Shown piece by piece: positions 20,791 to 32,262 of a stretch of 64,000 nucleotides of DNA. The stretch spans positions 14,105,001 through 14,169,000 of the forward strand of contig JAVHKY010000004.1 in NCBI GenBank assembly GCA_035079385.1, in the 5' to 3' direction. Made by a program: the position numbers and the translations under genes. The stretch is from Aspidiotus rigidus. Taxonomy: Eukaryota; Arthropoda; Insecta; Hemiptera; Diaspididae. The notes under the pieces were generated by a model. The model was not told where the DNA came from. It made no database searches and saw only the letters and a list, made by a program, of their open reading frames with translations. Position 1 is the first letter of the stretch; each line of letters begins with the position of its first letter.

Positions 20791-21560
20791 ATACAGGTGT
20801 ACGTACTACGAGTACGTCCTAGTATGTACGCCTTTCGTGACGCTCTCGGCTACCGTATTGCATTGAAATGAAGAGACAATGATCGCGGTGCGACCCGAAT
20901 TCTCTAATTAATTTCCGTTTTCCTTACCTTTGAGCTCTAGCACTTGAGGGCACTAACGACGCATACGAGTGAAAGAAAATAAATCTACGCACGAAATGAA
21001 TTGAGCACGATGAAGAAGCTTCCGCAAGTCGAAACCGATGCAAATGCCGTACACGATCCGATCTCACTCGCGAATACGAGAATCGCGAGAAGAAGATTTT
21101 GAACGCGAGTAAGCAATACGACGACGAGAATGAACAAGAGTGCTACACCGACTGTTTGGACACGAGAGTTATTCATCTTGTTGGGTCGCTCGTGCGATGC
21201 AAGAGCAGCAGTCAGCGTGTTATCCGTTGGTGGTACAGGAACTCTTCATCAACTCCTCGGGTGGGCTACCCTTCTTAATTTAGCAATCGAACGCCCTCGT
21301 AATCCGCATTCGACACCTAATTATTTATTCGGTTTCATTTACCATGATAAGCCCGCGAGCTTTTCGGGTTCGTGACTCGAAGCGGGCTTCGTTATGCGAA
21401 TCCGATATTATCCCTTCATCCCTCTTCGCGAATTCTGCACTATTATTAGGCTTTCATTTATTATTCTCGGGTTCTTAATGACGTTTCTGTTTAAATTCGC
21501 GTCTTACTCGGTTATTAATCCTTTTACTTACCCTCATATCGGCACCATGAAAATGCCTAA
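20790..21560. other. CpG-rich island-like block
   Basis: CG dinucleotides and GTACG/CGTAC words are dense, in contrast to the flanks. A small inverted repeat, CGAGCTTTTCGGGTTCGTGA and CTCGAAGCGGGC, lies at 21350-21385. No ORF is convincing on either strand. It may be a promoter, enhancer or untranslated exon. Confidence 0.35.
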
Positions 21561-22695
21561 ATTGATTACATTTGAGATAAGTAACATTCTTTTTTTCAAG
21601 AAAAGTCGTAAAATCAAGCAAAGTATAGAATGAAGAAATTTAACGCAAACATGATGTCTCAGATATTGTTTTCGATGTAAGACGTGAAATGATAACTTGT
21701 ATCAATATACACAGAGTCCGAGGAAAACTCCCAATACCATGAGGGAAGAGTTTTTAGCTACAGGATGACATATAAAAAGGACCACTACTTACCATTCAAG
21801 AAGGGCCTAATTATACTAGCATCCATTTTGTTATCACTAAAGCAATATTCCGATCTGATTGAGAAGTAGTACAGGCGATAACTGCACATAAGTGAATGGA
21901 AACATTTTAGGAGCCGAAAGCGAATTATGATAAAAAATGTCCAGCCAAGTGTCCGAAACAACATATTAAAAATCACCGGACCTGCTGGAGGCTGTGCTGA
22001 CGTTTCTGCGGCACGTTTTAGCCTCTATTTTTTGCAAATATCTCGAAAATTCGAAGTCTTAGGAGAAAATGTTTCAAACAAAAAATGTTCCTCGTGAAAT
22101 TTCCTTTAAAATGATATTATTTGAAGTTGGGTATAGGCCAAACTATTGACCCACAATCGTACTTAAAAGTGGCCACATTACAAAAATCTAATAAAATACG
22201 TATACAGAATTTTGCAAAAAATATCTCTTGTGCAATATTCCGCGGTGTGAAATAATTTTAACTCTCAAAGTAGGCGTGGGCCCAAAAGGTGTAAGCTTCC
22301 CCCCCGCTCCCAAAAAATTACAATTGAAAATCGAAAAATTGGTAAAAATATATACTGTATGTATTTTTTTTTTACGAGCATTTCAGGCTGCATATAAGGG
22401 CTGAAGCTGAGCTTTATTTTAAAAAAAGAGTCCTCCCCAAAATTTTACTTTACATTCACTCTTTCAAAGAAGCATGACAGGCGCTCTGAAAATATCTGTT
22501 GGAGAATCTTCTATCTTTGTATTTCCTTTATTCTTTCTCAATTTGTTCTCATTTCACTTTAATTTATTATTTCCTTAGAATTTATATTTCGTTGTAATAC
22601 CTGCGTAACATGAATGTTTGTACTGACTTGAAATATCTTATGTTCAGTGGGTTCCCCACCCCAAACTTCCTTGTTGAGGCAAGTGTATTGCTCGT
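21560..22695. other. Intergenic, with a diverged copy of the 29-kb tandem unit
   Basis: A segment at about 22065-22110 (GAGAAAATGTTTCAAACAAA, then TGTTCCTCGTGAAATTTCCT) matches the repeat at 29160-29720. The rest is AT-rich with no gene recognised. Confidence 0.45.
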
Positions 22696-22709
22696 AGTAT
22701 AACATAATT

Positions 22710-22965
22710 TTTTTTTTTTTATTTATTTAAATTTAAACATTACATTTAGTCATGACAGTTGGGTGGGTTTTACCATGGTTTTTCCCCACCCCTCTCATGA
22801 CGAGTTTGAAATACACTGTATCTATACACTTAACTCTACCTATTGAAAGAGGGTATGACTTCTGTTTTTATTTCATTTTACTTACCTATTTTATTATCTT
22901 ATTTATTTATTAATTTTATTTATTAATTTTATTTTTATTTTATTTTATTTTATTTTCATTTTATT

Positions 22966-23004
<39 letters not shown>

Positions 23005-24250
23005 TTTTTCCTTCCTTCTCCTCTCAGTCTATTTGATTTCTTTTTTGGTTTTTAATATCTTTCTTATATATCCATCCAATTTTTGGTGGCATTCCCCGTT
23101 CTGCAGGCACTGTCCCAATTCCTCTGTAGTTATTTTAGCATCCCCCCCTGATACGATCAAAATTTTTTCATTTTGTAAAGGTGTGATCCGGATCATCATC
23201 AGAATTTAAGCATTCCCTGCATTGACTATCATTTATAATATTGAAATTTTTGAGGTACGTTGCAAAATTCCCATGTCCCGTCAAATACTGTGTTAAAAAA
23301 TAATTTGATTTCAATTTCTTGTTTTCAAGTCTTATCCCTATGTCTGGAATCAATTTAGCCTTTCTCCTACCTGTCTTTTCTTTTTCATATTGTTCCTGCC
23401 AATTTTTTATTGTATCTAATCTTATTGTTTTTATGCTTTCTACCATTTCTTGTCCTTTGGAGTGATTTTAGTTTCTTAATCTCAGTATTCCCAAGCTTCT
23501 CAAAATAAGCAAGGGAGCCATATTCTATTATTGAGCGAAAAAGTGCATTGTACAATATTTCTCTTTTATATGTGTCCATACCAAAAGTGTTACCATATAA
23601 AGCCCGAATTTTATTATAATATTTTCTTAATTTGTTTGTAATGTATTCTACGTGTTTATTATAGTTTAGGTTTTGGTCGATGATTATTCCTAGATATTTC
23701 ATTTCTGTATGGAATATTATTTTCTCCTGCCCCAACTTTATTTTTCCTTCCATTCTTTTTTGAAATTCGTATTTTTTATGTCTCCGAGATAAGAAAAGCA
23801 TCTGTTTTATTCGGATTGAGTGTTAGGCCTAAGTATTCCAGTTTAAGTTTTATCATTTCTATCTTATCGTTTATTAATTGAGAGTCAGTCATTTTATTTA
23901 TTCCCACTATTATCAGCAGGTCATCGGCATAGCTCAAGAGTTTGAATTTTTTAGTTTCCTTTACTGCTTCATGTACTTCAGTCATTGCAATATTAAACAA
24001 TGTTGGCGATAAGGCTGAGCCTTGTGGTACTCCAGAGGATAAAGCATGTTCTAACTTTAGGTTATTATCTTTGTCAAAGAAACATATTTTTCTGTTTTCA
24101 AAGTAGTTCTGAATAATTTGTATTAATTGACTATTAATCTTCTTTTTCTCCATTGTTTCTAGTAATCTTGACCATTTGACCCAGTTGATAGCCCCTGTAA
24201 TATCAAAACTAACTAAAATTACATGTTTAAATATTTTTCTAAATTGGTCC
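22710..24250 (-). pseudogene. 5'-truncated LINE reverse transcriptase with exact target duplication
   Basis: Reading leftward, the element begins inside RT motif A (VSFDITGAINWVKW). It continues with motif B (SSGVPQGSALSPTLFNIAMT) and catalytic motif C (LSYADDLLII, about 23925), then the thumb (MKYLGIIIDQNLNYNKHV). It ends with a C-terminal CREC...DDDPDHTF knuckle and an A-rich tail (the T run at 22710). One frameshift is near 23800 and another near 23440. Identical 14-bp copies of AGTATAACATAATT flank it at 22696-22709 and 24251-24264, defining target-primed insertion. Jockey/R1-type clade is likely; the exact clade is uncertain. Confidence 0.9.
22890..23010. repeat. (ATTT)n simple repeat in the LINE 3' region
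   Basis: Long runs of TTTA units lie within the 3' untranslated part of the truncated LINE. Confidence 0.9.
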
Positions 24251-24264
24251 AGTATAACATAATT

Positions 24265-24740
24265 ACAAACTAATCTAGCACTCCGTCTGTCTAGAAAATT
24301 CTCGCAAAATTATAATTTATCATTAATTGAAAGTTATAATTATTATTAAAATTACGGTTCTTAGAAATACGATGCATTGGTTCGCAACTTCCGCCCTACT
24401 TTACCCTGCGTACCCATCAGTCTTTTTCGTGGGTATAGGAACGGTTGTCCGTAATCAGTTAGCCCGCCGACTTACTATGGTCTTACATTCAAGGAGAAGT
24501 TGTCGTTGAAAAATGACTTGTTGAATTACGCTTTAGCTTCATCCCTGCTTGATTCAAAATCATCGGTGAACGCCATAAAGTCGTTGCCATTCACTGTTGC
24601 TGGGTCGTGGAGGATTTCGTCAACTTCCAGGTCGTCTTCTATGCAGAGAGCATTAGTACAGGGTATACCTTCACATCGTGAGCAGAGGTTGGAGCACTCA
24701 AGTCCTTCAGAAACAGAATGTAAAGATCATGAGTTACATT
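24265..24740. other. No gene recognised
   Basis: Short stretch between the LINE and a decayed repeat-borne protein. Open frames here have no recognisable motif. Confidence 0.4.
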
Positions 24741-24744
24741 AATT

Positions 24745-25780
24745 CTGTGTAGAATTTAATTTGTAGAGTACCAATTCTGATAATTTAGTACCACCAGCTT
24801 TCCTACAACCGCATCCAGACCAGCATCTTTTCAAACAACCACATGAGATGAGTTTCAGCAGTTCCTCGGGAGCGGGAGGGGTGGTAATGGAAAGGAGATG
24901 GTCATTTTTTGTTGACCATCGCCGTAATGTTGGAGGCGTGGTATTTCCTCTCCATGTCTGCACTAGCAAGAAGGTTTGATAAGCGTTCTAACGAACTGCT
25001 TCAGGTGTTGGAGGTAAAGAAACGAGATATAAACTATTTCTCAATGTGCTGGCCACAGAACGTGAATATCGGTACTGATCCAGTTTGACATTCTTCTTCG
25101 CTCCATAATATAATAATTGAAAATTTCTTCACGATTGCTGTTGCGTTATTAAATATTGCAGCAATATTGTCCAAGCTTTGTTTCTGGATGAAACAATTTA
25201 TTGTCCCTCAGCGATAAATGGCAGATGTAGTATCGAAGCCACTTAATGCATGTGGAAAAAGGAAATAGTCTTTTACTGAAGGTATTTTTTCTTGAATTTC
25301 CTGAATAGAAAATACCTCTGTTGGCTGATTTTTTATTGGAAGGCTTCAGGAATAAAACAATGCCATGGGATGAAGTAGCACCAGCAAGTAGAATGCACAG
25401 CAGGTCTGTATTTCAACAACAATTTTACTTTCTAAGAGAGCAATATCTATTGCACAATGGTACATATATCAATGAATCAGCATCATCTTCAGCCTGTAAC
25501 ACGGTGTGGTTCTTGCTGATGAATTCTTCCAGTAACATTTTTATACAACGACTCCGAATTCATTCTGTTTGACATTAATGATGGTAGCTTCGTCAATACC
25601 ACTTCTGGGTAGAACCCATAGCGCCGTTTCTGTTCCGCATACTTTGTGCTACCGTCTGGATTGTCATAACCATCAAAAACGATGGTGCATTGCTGGCCGT
25701 AATGTTTTTCTACGTATTCTGCATACCTGTGGCTGAGATCTTTAAAGATAGTGCCTCACTCTCATACCACTTTCCGTAAT
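24745..25780 (-). pseudogene. Decayed repeat-borne protein (FDGY / HALTGCDTTS / Cys-rich family)
   Basis: Three landmarks occur in order on the minus strand. They are YAEYVEKHYGQQCTIVFDGY with STKYAEQKRR (about 25640-25700), HALSGFDTTSAIYR (25254-25213), and a C-terminal ELLKLISCGCLKRCWSGCGC with RKAG (about 24900-24800). I recall this combination from multicopy uncharacterised proteins of arthropods and cnidarians that look mobile-element-linked. Frameshifts and stops show it is dead. Biochemical function is unknown. Confidence 0.6.
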
Positions 25781-25859
25781 AAAAAACTACCATCAATTAC
25801 ATGTGAAGCATATCCGCTTTATGGGAGGATGCGAGTGTCGAGATTCGAGCGGATAAAAT

Positions 25860-27310
25860 TTGTCGTTCTCACAGGGTTCCGGTAAGGTGGAGGTCTCATC
25901 TAACCGTTCTACGAGGGATGCCACCCCTCGATCTATATTTCTATCATTGTCAAGTTTGCCACCTATAATGCTCGCAGACCACGATGTGCTCAACCAATGC
26001 GGAGCTCAGGAGAATACCCAGTTCAACTTCCCTAATTTTGTAAAAGAGGTTAGGTTTCTCGTTAACAACAGTCAATTCATCATCAAGAAACCTCTAACCA
26101 AAAAAGCCATTTTGGAACCTAACCTCGTTCCTCCCCTCCTTTACAGGCTACCAAAAATGCATAAAGAAGGAGTACCTATGCGACCCGTGGTCTCTTTTGT
26201 CGCCTCTCCGACCTACTCCCTTGCGAAATTTCTCGATCGCTGGTTCAAATCTAGAGCGGAGTTCGAGTCTCCCCATCCTATATTGAATTCATGCACCCTC
26301 GCTAACAATCTGAAGGATGTTTCCCTCCCTCGTGGTTCAATTTTATGTTCCTTCGATGTGTTGGGGCTATTTCCCAACATCCCAAAGGCTGTTACTATGC
26401 AGCGGATGGGCGAGTTACTTGTAAGATTTGGTGTAAATGGGCGAATTTTTTGACCTATTGAGGGTCTGTTGGTTCCCTAACTTTTGTAAATTTAATGGTA
26501 AATTCTACGAGCTCCCTGAAGAGATGGGGATTCCTATTGGATCTCCTCTAGGTTCTCTTAAATTTGAGGGCGATCTGTTCTCTTCAGGCCAGGTGTTTGT
26601 GAGTCATATACACTATTGGCATAGGGAAGTTGACGACGTTTTGTGCGCGTGGACCGGTTGAACAGAACTCCTTGGCGAGTTTCTTCATTATTTAAACAGC
26701 CTTTACCCTTCAATAAAATTTACACTGGAAGTTGGTGGCTCCGTTATAAACTTTTTGGACTTGTCTATTTCCGTCACTGACGACGTCCATCGATTTGGTA
26801 TTTACAGGAAAAATACCTCGACCGATATTACTATGCAGGGTTCGTCATTCGTACCTGTTGCCCACAAAGTCGCTACTTTTAATGGCCTAATACATCGTTT
26901 GACTCATATTCCATTCAGTCAAGCCGATTTCCAGAAAGAATTAATGATTATAAAGCACCTGACTAGAGTCAATCAGGTCAGGGTCGTTGTTGACCTTGTG
27001 GTTCGTAGGTGGCTCACAAGGAAATGCCTTGACACTACGACCTCCCTCCCCGGGATTTACACTAAGATGGTAGGAAACGGTGGATTGAGCTCCCGTTTCT
27101 GGGCAAGTTTTCATCACAGTCGGGGCGTATCCTCCGCCCCTTTCTTTTTCGGCCAGCCTTCTATAATGTACACACGGTTAAGAGCCTTTTCGTCAAACTA
27201 AAGGACCCTATCCCAGTGGCCGAGAGGGGAGGGGTTTATAGAGTGGCTTGTGGAGATTGCCCTAGCGTCTATATAGGGATGACCAGCCGTCATGAGAAAA
27301 GCTTGGAGGA
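25860..27310 (+). pseudogene. Penelope-like reverse transcriptase with start of GIY-YIG domain
   Basis: Landmarks are PPLLYRLPKMHKEGVPMRPV, VSFVASPTYSLAKFLDRWF, motif A SILCSFDVLGLFPNIPK, and motif B EEMGIPIGSPLGSL. The motif C region is HIHYWHREVDDVLC, in which the usual first tyrosine of YVDD is replaced by glutamate. Then come INFLDLSISVTDD and, near 27240, GVYRVACGDCPSVYIGMTSR, the GIY-YIG nuclease start. Frame changes near 26440 and 26660 and after 27100, plus in-frame stops, make it a pseudogene. Confidence 0.85.
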
Positions 27311-27324
27311 AAAAAAAAGTAGGG

Positions 27325-28266
27325 GTTTTTGAAAATAAAAAGAGGCTTTTCCCGCACTAAATTTTTTTTGAAACGTACAACGTTTCGATCGACTAGCGAT
27401 CTTTATCAAGTACCAAACACGACTGAAAAAAAAACGAATACAGCAAGAGTAAAAGTGAAAAACACGAAATTATATGGAAGATTTTATAATGGGAGTGTAC
27501 AGAGAGGCGAAGTTCGCTGTATCACGATCCTGAATTTCATAACCAACTCACCTCTGATTTTCGTGTCCTTCCGTCCAATAATGGCCATCCCAGTAAGTTT
27601 ATAAAGCGTGTTCTTAGTTTTAGCCTAATGAATATGCTATTGTAAAAAAACAAAAATTTTTCTCTACGCTTTTTGTAGGCCAGAGCAGCATGATCATTCA
27701 AAAATTCTTACGTTTGGTAACCACAACGTCCTCCATGATCAAAAAATCTTCTCTCGTACTAAAGATCCTACCCCCTCACAAAAAGAGCTGGTGTTGTCTA
27801 TTGTGTTCCTTGTTCTGATTGTCCCAGTGCTTATGTTGGAGAGACCAAACAGTTATTATCTGCTAGAATCTTTCAGCATAGACGCGATGAAGGAAAGAAG
27901 AATGATCATACTGCTCTCGCTGTTCCCTCTAGAGAAATGTCTCACACATTTAATTTGAAAGCATCAAAATGTTGGCTACCGAATGCAATGAAGAGAAGTC
28001 ATCGAGGTAACAAAACACACCAACACTGTTGACTACAAGAGTGATACAGTGAACTTCGCCCTCTGTACACTCCCATTATAAAATCTTCCAAATAATTTCG
28101 TGTTTTTCACTTTTACTTTTTTCATTGATTCATAGTTTACACTTGCTGTATTCATTTTTTTTTTTCCTTTTCAGTCGTGTTTGGAACTTGATAAAGATCG
28201 CTAGTCGATCGAAAGTTGTACGTTTAAATGAAATTTAGTGCGCGAAAAGCCTCTTTTCATTTTCAA
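27325..28266 (+). mobile_element. Nested Penelope-like fragment with about 200-bp inverted terminal repeats
   Basis: The left arm (27325-27530) and right arm (28045-28266) are inverted copies: GAGGCTTTTCCCGCACTAAA on the left mirrors TTTAGTGCGCGAAAAGCCTC on the right. They share CGATCGACTAGCGATC and ATTATAATGGGAGTG-like sequence. The inside encodes a frameshifted GIY-YIG nuclease of another family (GVVYCVPCSDCPSAYVGETK, about 27790). Inverted pseudo-LTRs are a known Penelope trait. It interrupts Penelope element 1 within its nuclease. Confidence 0.8.
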
Positions 28267-28542
28267 AAATTGTGTCATCCTTGCATGTATAAAAAGTTCT
28301 TTCAGAAAGTAGGGGAGTCGGCCTTTGCTGATCATTTGATCGAAAGTGGTCACAATTTTGAAGAGGGGTTCGAAGTCTTCCTTCATAGGGAAAACTCATA
28401 CTTCAAGCGTCTGGTCCTTGAGGAAATAGAAATCCTCCGACATCGGAATAATAGTAGCGTTGCCGTTTTGAACAGGTACATTCCTGAAGAAGGATTGATC
28501 GAATTAATCTACGGGAATGATTCACATTTTGATGACTCGTAG
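28228..28542 (+). pseudogene. C-terminal part of Penelope element 1 nuclease
   Basis: After the nested insertion the frame gives KVGESAFADHLIESGHNFEE, the conserved SA-A-HL...GH-F segment after the GIY-YIG core, then VLEEIEILRHRNN and a stop at 28542. The first residues come from the nested element's arm, so the ATG at 28228 is not a real start. Confidence 0.75.
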
Positions 28543-28607
28543 CTTCGGTCATGATCTCATTTGATATCGCTTGTTCTTGTTGGTGCTGGGGTTCAGTTGC
28601 TTTCCAC

Positions 28608-28645
28608 ACTTCAAGAATGGCTGATTAGCCGAAAGCGCTCGTATT
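28608..28645 (+). ncRNA. Hammerhead-like remnant at Penelope element 1 terminus
   Basis: GGCT(GATT)AGCC forms helix II, followed by GAAAGCGCTC, which can make a minimal stem III. The CTGATGA strand is degenerate (CAAGAAT). Confidence 0.4.
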
Positions 28646-28650
28646 TTCAA

Positions 28651-29159
28651 TTATCGTGCGGTCCTTTGCATCTTCCTTCGCGTTACTCCTTTGAGTATCC
28701 TCGTCATTACTCATCAATGGATTAATATAATTATACTACTTTTTTTTGACATGTTTCATGTCTTTACTGAGACCCTATATATCCCTAATTTTAAATTCTA
28801 AGAGTGCCTTCCCCCTTCCCCCTTCACCCTCGTTACCCCGCCGGTGACTCAGAAATCTGCGAGTACCCCCCCTCCTCCTACTACGGGTAGTTTACTGTAA
28901 ATTGGGCCTCGTATAATGTAAGTTAAGCCTGCAGCTTAGTTAGTATCAGCCTAGTATACTGTATATTAGGCCTAGTAAAATGGAGGCTCAATATAATAGT
29001 GTAGGCAAATTAGAGCAAAATAGGAAAAAAAAAAATTTTGCTGGAGCAATCGTTTCATTGCTGAAAATGGTTCAGGATATATGGTCCCGAACAACGCGTT
29101 TCCCCCCTAGAGCTTCTTTTTTTATGGAGGTTCAAACACCCAAAAAATTAGTTTTTCGC
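28651..29159. other. No gene recognised
   Basis: Low-complexity C and T runs near 28810-28880, then GTAAGTTAAGCCTGC/GTATATTAGGCCTAG-like short direct repeats at about 28915-28980. Confidence 0.4.
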
Positions 29160-29720
29160 CTATATCGCGCGAAATTAAAATTTTATTAAAAAATGTTTCA
29201 AACAAAAGTTGTTCCTTCTTCAATGTCCTACCAAATAACGTATTCAACGTTCAGCCTAGGTCAATTAGTGCCCCGGCAAAGCCTGCAAAGGCCGTTCAAA
29301 AGAGGACCAAAATCAGTTTTTCCATATATCTCCAAAAATTGAAATTTTATGAAAAAATGTTTCAAATAAAAGTTGTTCCTCGTTAAATTTTCTATAAAAT
29401 GAGCTATTCAGCCCTCAGGAGGTTCTTCTTAAAAGGGTTTAAGCCCCCAAGATTTAGTGTTTTGCTTAAATCTTGTCTAATTGAAATTTCATTGAAAAAT
29501 GTTTCAAACAAGAGTTGTTCCTCGTTAAATTTCTTACCAATTGACTTATTCAATTTTCAGCCGATGGCAATTAGTGCCCCGGGAAAGCCTGCAAAGGCCG
29601 TTCAAAAGAGGACCAAAATCAATTTTCCAATTTACGGATATCTCCCAAAATAGAAATTCTATGGAAAAATGTTTCAAATAAAAGTTGTTCCTCGTTGAAT
29701 TTCCTATCAAAAAGCCCCCA
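29160..29720. repeat. Imperfect tandem array, unit about 150-155 bp
   Basis: The phrase AAAAATGTTTCAAA(C/T)AAAAG recurs at about 29188, 29355, 29497 and 29667. The phrase CCCCGG(C/G)AAAGCCTGCAAAG, followed by GCCGTTCAAAAGAGGACC, recurs at about 29270 and 29578. A 308-bp higher-order period is therefore visible. Confidence 0.8.
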
Positions 29721-30710
29721 TCTTCGAGCTGAATTACGTTTACTTTACTTACTCGTAGTGAGTACAACCTTACATCATGAGTTTACTTATCACTGTACCA
29801 CTTTGCTAAACGCTAAATAAAATGAATTACCTACAACACTTTCCTCATGCTTTCAATGACTTTGCACCAGACTCTTTTAATATATTCGCAGCGACGAGTG
29901 TATCTTAAATTAAGGACCAAGCCCTGATGAAATAATTTTGATATCCTCAAGCCTTGTCTAAACTCACCTCTTTTATTATCCTCTGGTCGTACATTGTCTC
30001 ATGAACCACGGGACGTAAATTGATTTTTGTTGACTAAATTGTATCAATTGTCTTTGTTTATTGTTCTATTATTAAGTAATACAAAACCTTATTCGCCTGA
30101 TGGTAAAACTTACTATTCGGACTTTGGCTTATCAACATTTTATTCTGAATTTTCTATGGTTGGGCTCAAACTTGGACCAGCGAGCTTAGTTGAGATAAGG
30201 ATGTTACGGTCACGAAGTGCGCCGTAAAGCTAGTATCCCTTATTGAAGAATTTTAAAATTTTTGTACGGCCAATCTCTCTTTGGTATTCTTTGGCTTATT
30301 TAAAATTCAAGCCTAGATGGATTTTCGGAGCTGAACAATCAAAATTGCTTCTTATATTTTTGTTTACAACATTTGCTCCCCTTTTTGAGTTGACCCATGA
30401 GACATGAATTAATATTATGATGTTGCTAAATTGTATACTCCGGTTCATTCCGCAGAAGTGCGCACGTAAGAAGGTACCTAAGTAAACAATTTAAAATGCT
30501 GTGTACTTGCCCGATAGCCCTTGCACTATAGACCATAAGACTTGGAGTTCCGAGTATTGGAGAATCGAAGGTCTGTTTTCACCTAATTCAATTTGAAGGA
30601 ATTTTTCCGATTGTCCAGCGCTTGCTTATTTGCGTAACTATCCGTGATGCAGGCCTACCTGAATCCATCACCCACGCTGAATTATTCACCAGAGTTTTCT
30701 GTTTGTAGGC
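29721..30710. other. No gene recognised
   Basis: AT-rich intergenic sequence without supported exons. Confidence 0.45.
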
Positions 30711-30711
30711 C

Positions 30712-30958
30712 TACATTCTTTCTGTCGCCTTTATCTTGATCCGCCCAATTTTACATATTCCACATTCGATCTGTCTAGGTTTTCAAATCTAACACGTTTC
30801 TGCTTACTAATTTCGTAAAGTCAAGGAACGAGGGAAAGAATGATGATAGGCTAGAATTAGTAAGCAGAAACGTGATAGATTTGGAAAACAACCGACCGAC
30901 CGAGGAATATTTAGAATTTGACCTATAAAAAAAGGGTGACAGAAAGGATGTGTAAATA
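30712..30958. repeat. Foldback MITE-like element, about 100-bp arms
   Basis: CTAACACGTTTCTGCTTACT at the left is mirrored by AGTAAGCAGAAACGTGATAG at the right, with weaker pairing extending to TTCTTTCTGTCGCC / GGTGACAGAAAGGATG at the ends. Confidence 0.7.
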
Positions 30959-31180
30959 GGATAAAATATTCAGCGTACCTACTCGTTTGAACTACGAATG
31001 CCGAGAAGATGATGAATTCAGGTCCGTCACACTACATTACCTACAGCCCTCTATAAATTTACCAAGCTCACATTAAAGAACAAAATACCTAATCAAAATT
31101 CACTCGTCTTCTTTATAATAATCATTTCAAAATGAAAAATGATCATGAATTTACAACGTTTAGTCAAGCAATAGTTATAC

Positions 31181-31729
31181 CTCATAATCGACGCCACCTC
31201 CCAGAAATACATTTATGATACCCTCGAACTCGGTCTCTGTCGTCAACAAGAACGGTTTACTTTGATCCTTGCATTCGCAACCGTGCACGTATTTATCAGG
31301 GGAATCAAGAAACTTCTTGATTCTGTAGACGCCAGTATCCTTTCTTATGTCGGACGGAAGTGTATAATTCCTCTTAAGAAACGCATTCACTTGTATGTTT
31401 CCCGCTTCGCAGTGAGCTTGAAGAACATAAGGTACTAATGTCGACATCTTGAATCCCGTAGGCGTAATAGGTGTATTTCTTACAACAGGAACGTAAGTAT
31501 CATCACCTGCGAAAGAAAATTCTAACAAATTTCTAAGTACGACCATCTTGTACGCACAGTTTGTAGAGGAGAAAGGCTGAGAAGGTAGACGCCTCTCAGA
31601 TATCACAAGGAATAGTCTATTTTCGTACTTACCAAGACGCTCATATGAGTTAACTTCATCAACTTTGGAATGCACTTTGACGATGATTTCCAACAGGCCA
31701 ATCAAAAAGTATGCCCGAAAGCGAATCAT
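31181..31729 (-). CDS. Unrecognised secreted protein, two exons (possibly more)
   Basis: ATG at 31729 opens a signal peptide (MIRFRAYFLIGLLEIIVKVH). Exon 1 (31729-31633) ends at donor G|GTAAGT in phase 1. Exon 2 starts at 31506 after TTTTCTTTCGCAG and restores the frame as ERLGDDTYVPVVRNT. The mature part has three cysteines (AHCEAG, HGCECKD) and strings GVYRIKKFLDSPDKYVHG and EFEGIINVFLGGGVDYE. Without splicing the frame also stays open, but the strong donor and acceptor favour splicing. At 31181, GAG|GTATAA is either a donor to further exons or, read through, the stop DYEV*. I do not recognise the family. Confidence 0.65.
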
Positions 31730-32262
31730 TTCGGAAATATACGAGATGGAATTCTAGAAAAAGAAAGATTAATGAAAATCATTTTACAACTCCAATCGGG
31801 TCACGGCCGGAACTAGCTTTCTTGAGCTTTCGGTATTTTTGCCCTCTATCTCCGAAAAAAATCAGTATGCGCGAGCCAAATCCTCTTCTTTGTGGCGTAA
31901 TACACTGTTCCTTCATTGTGGTCAAACTGCAATTGCGGAAGCCCGAGGCCCTCGCTTCCTTAATTCGATCTTGACTATAAGCCTACTATAAGGAATAACA
32001 TCGACATGAGAAACTTCTATCATTTACCCTCCACTGTTGGTGTTGTACAGGTGATAAAATATGATGCTTGTTCTATCTTTCACAAGAAATCTTTTGCTCG
32101 TCTGATTTTAAGAGATATTCTGTACATCCGTACTTTTACATATTTGGCCGAAATACCTTCAGATTTTTAAACGGCGTCACGTCTTTCCTAATCTTCAATT
32201 TTGGCCTGCACGTACGATAAATTTCTGACATTACGACTGCCAGCAGTCTTCACCGGAGTGAA
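31730..32262. other. Upstream of the secreted-protein gene, no gene recognised
   Basis: AT-rich with no clear promoter motif; probably 5' flank of the gene at 31181-31729. Confidence 0.4.

Larger units (their letters stand above)
25793..28650 (+). mobile_element. Penelope-like element 1, interrupted
   Basis: The element carries an RT (25990-27000), the start of a GIY-YIG nuclease (27230-27310) and, after a nested insertion at 27325-28266, the rest of the nuclease (28280-28542) and a hammerhead-like terminus (28608-28645). Its protein is the same family as the element at 43.9-46.3 kb. Confidence 0.85.

Noticed and set aside
20985..21375. Overlapping 63- and 81-codon ORFs in the CpG-rich block
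   Set aside because: Opposite-strand overlap and absence of motifs suggest composition-driven openness.
22890..23010. (ATTT)n as a satellite locus
   Set aside because: It lies inside the bounded LINE insertion and is best explained as its 3' region.
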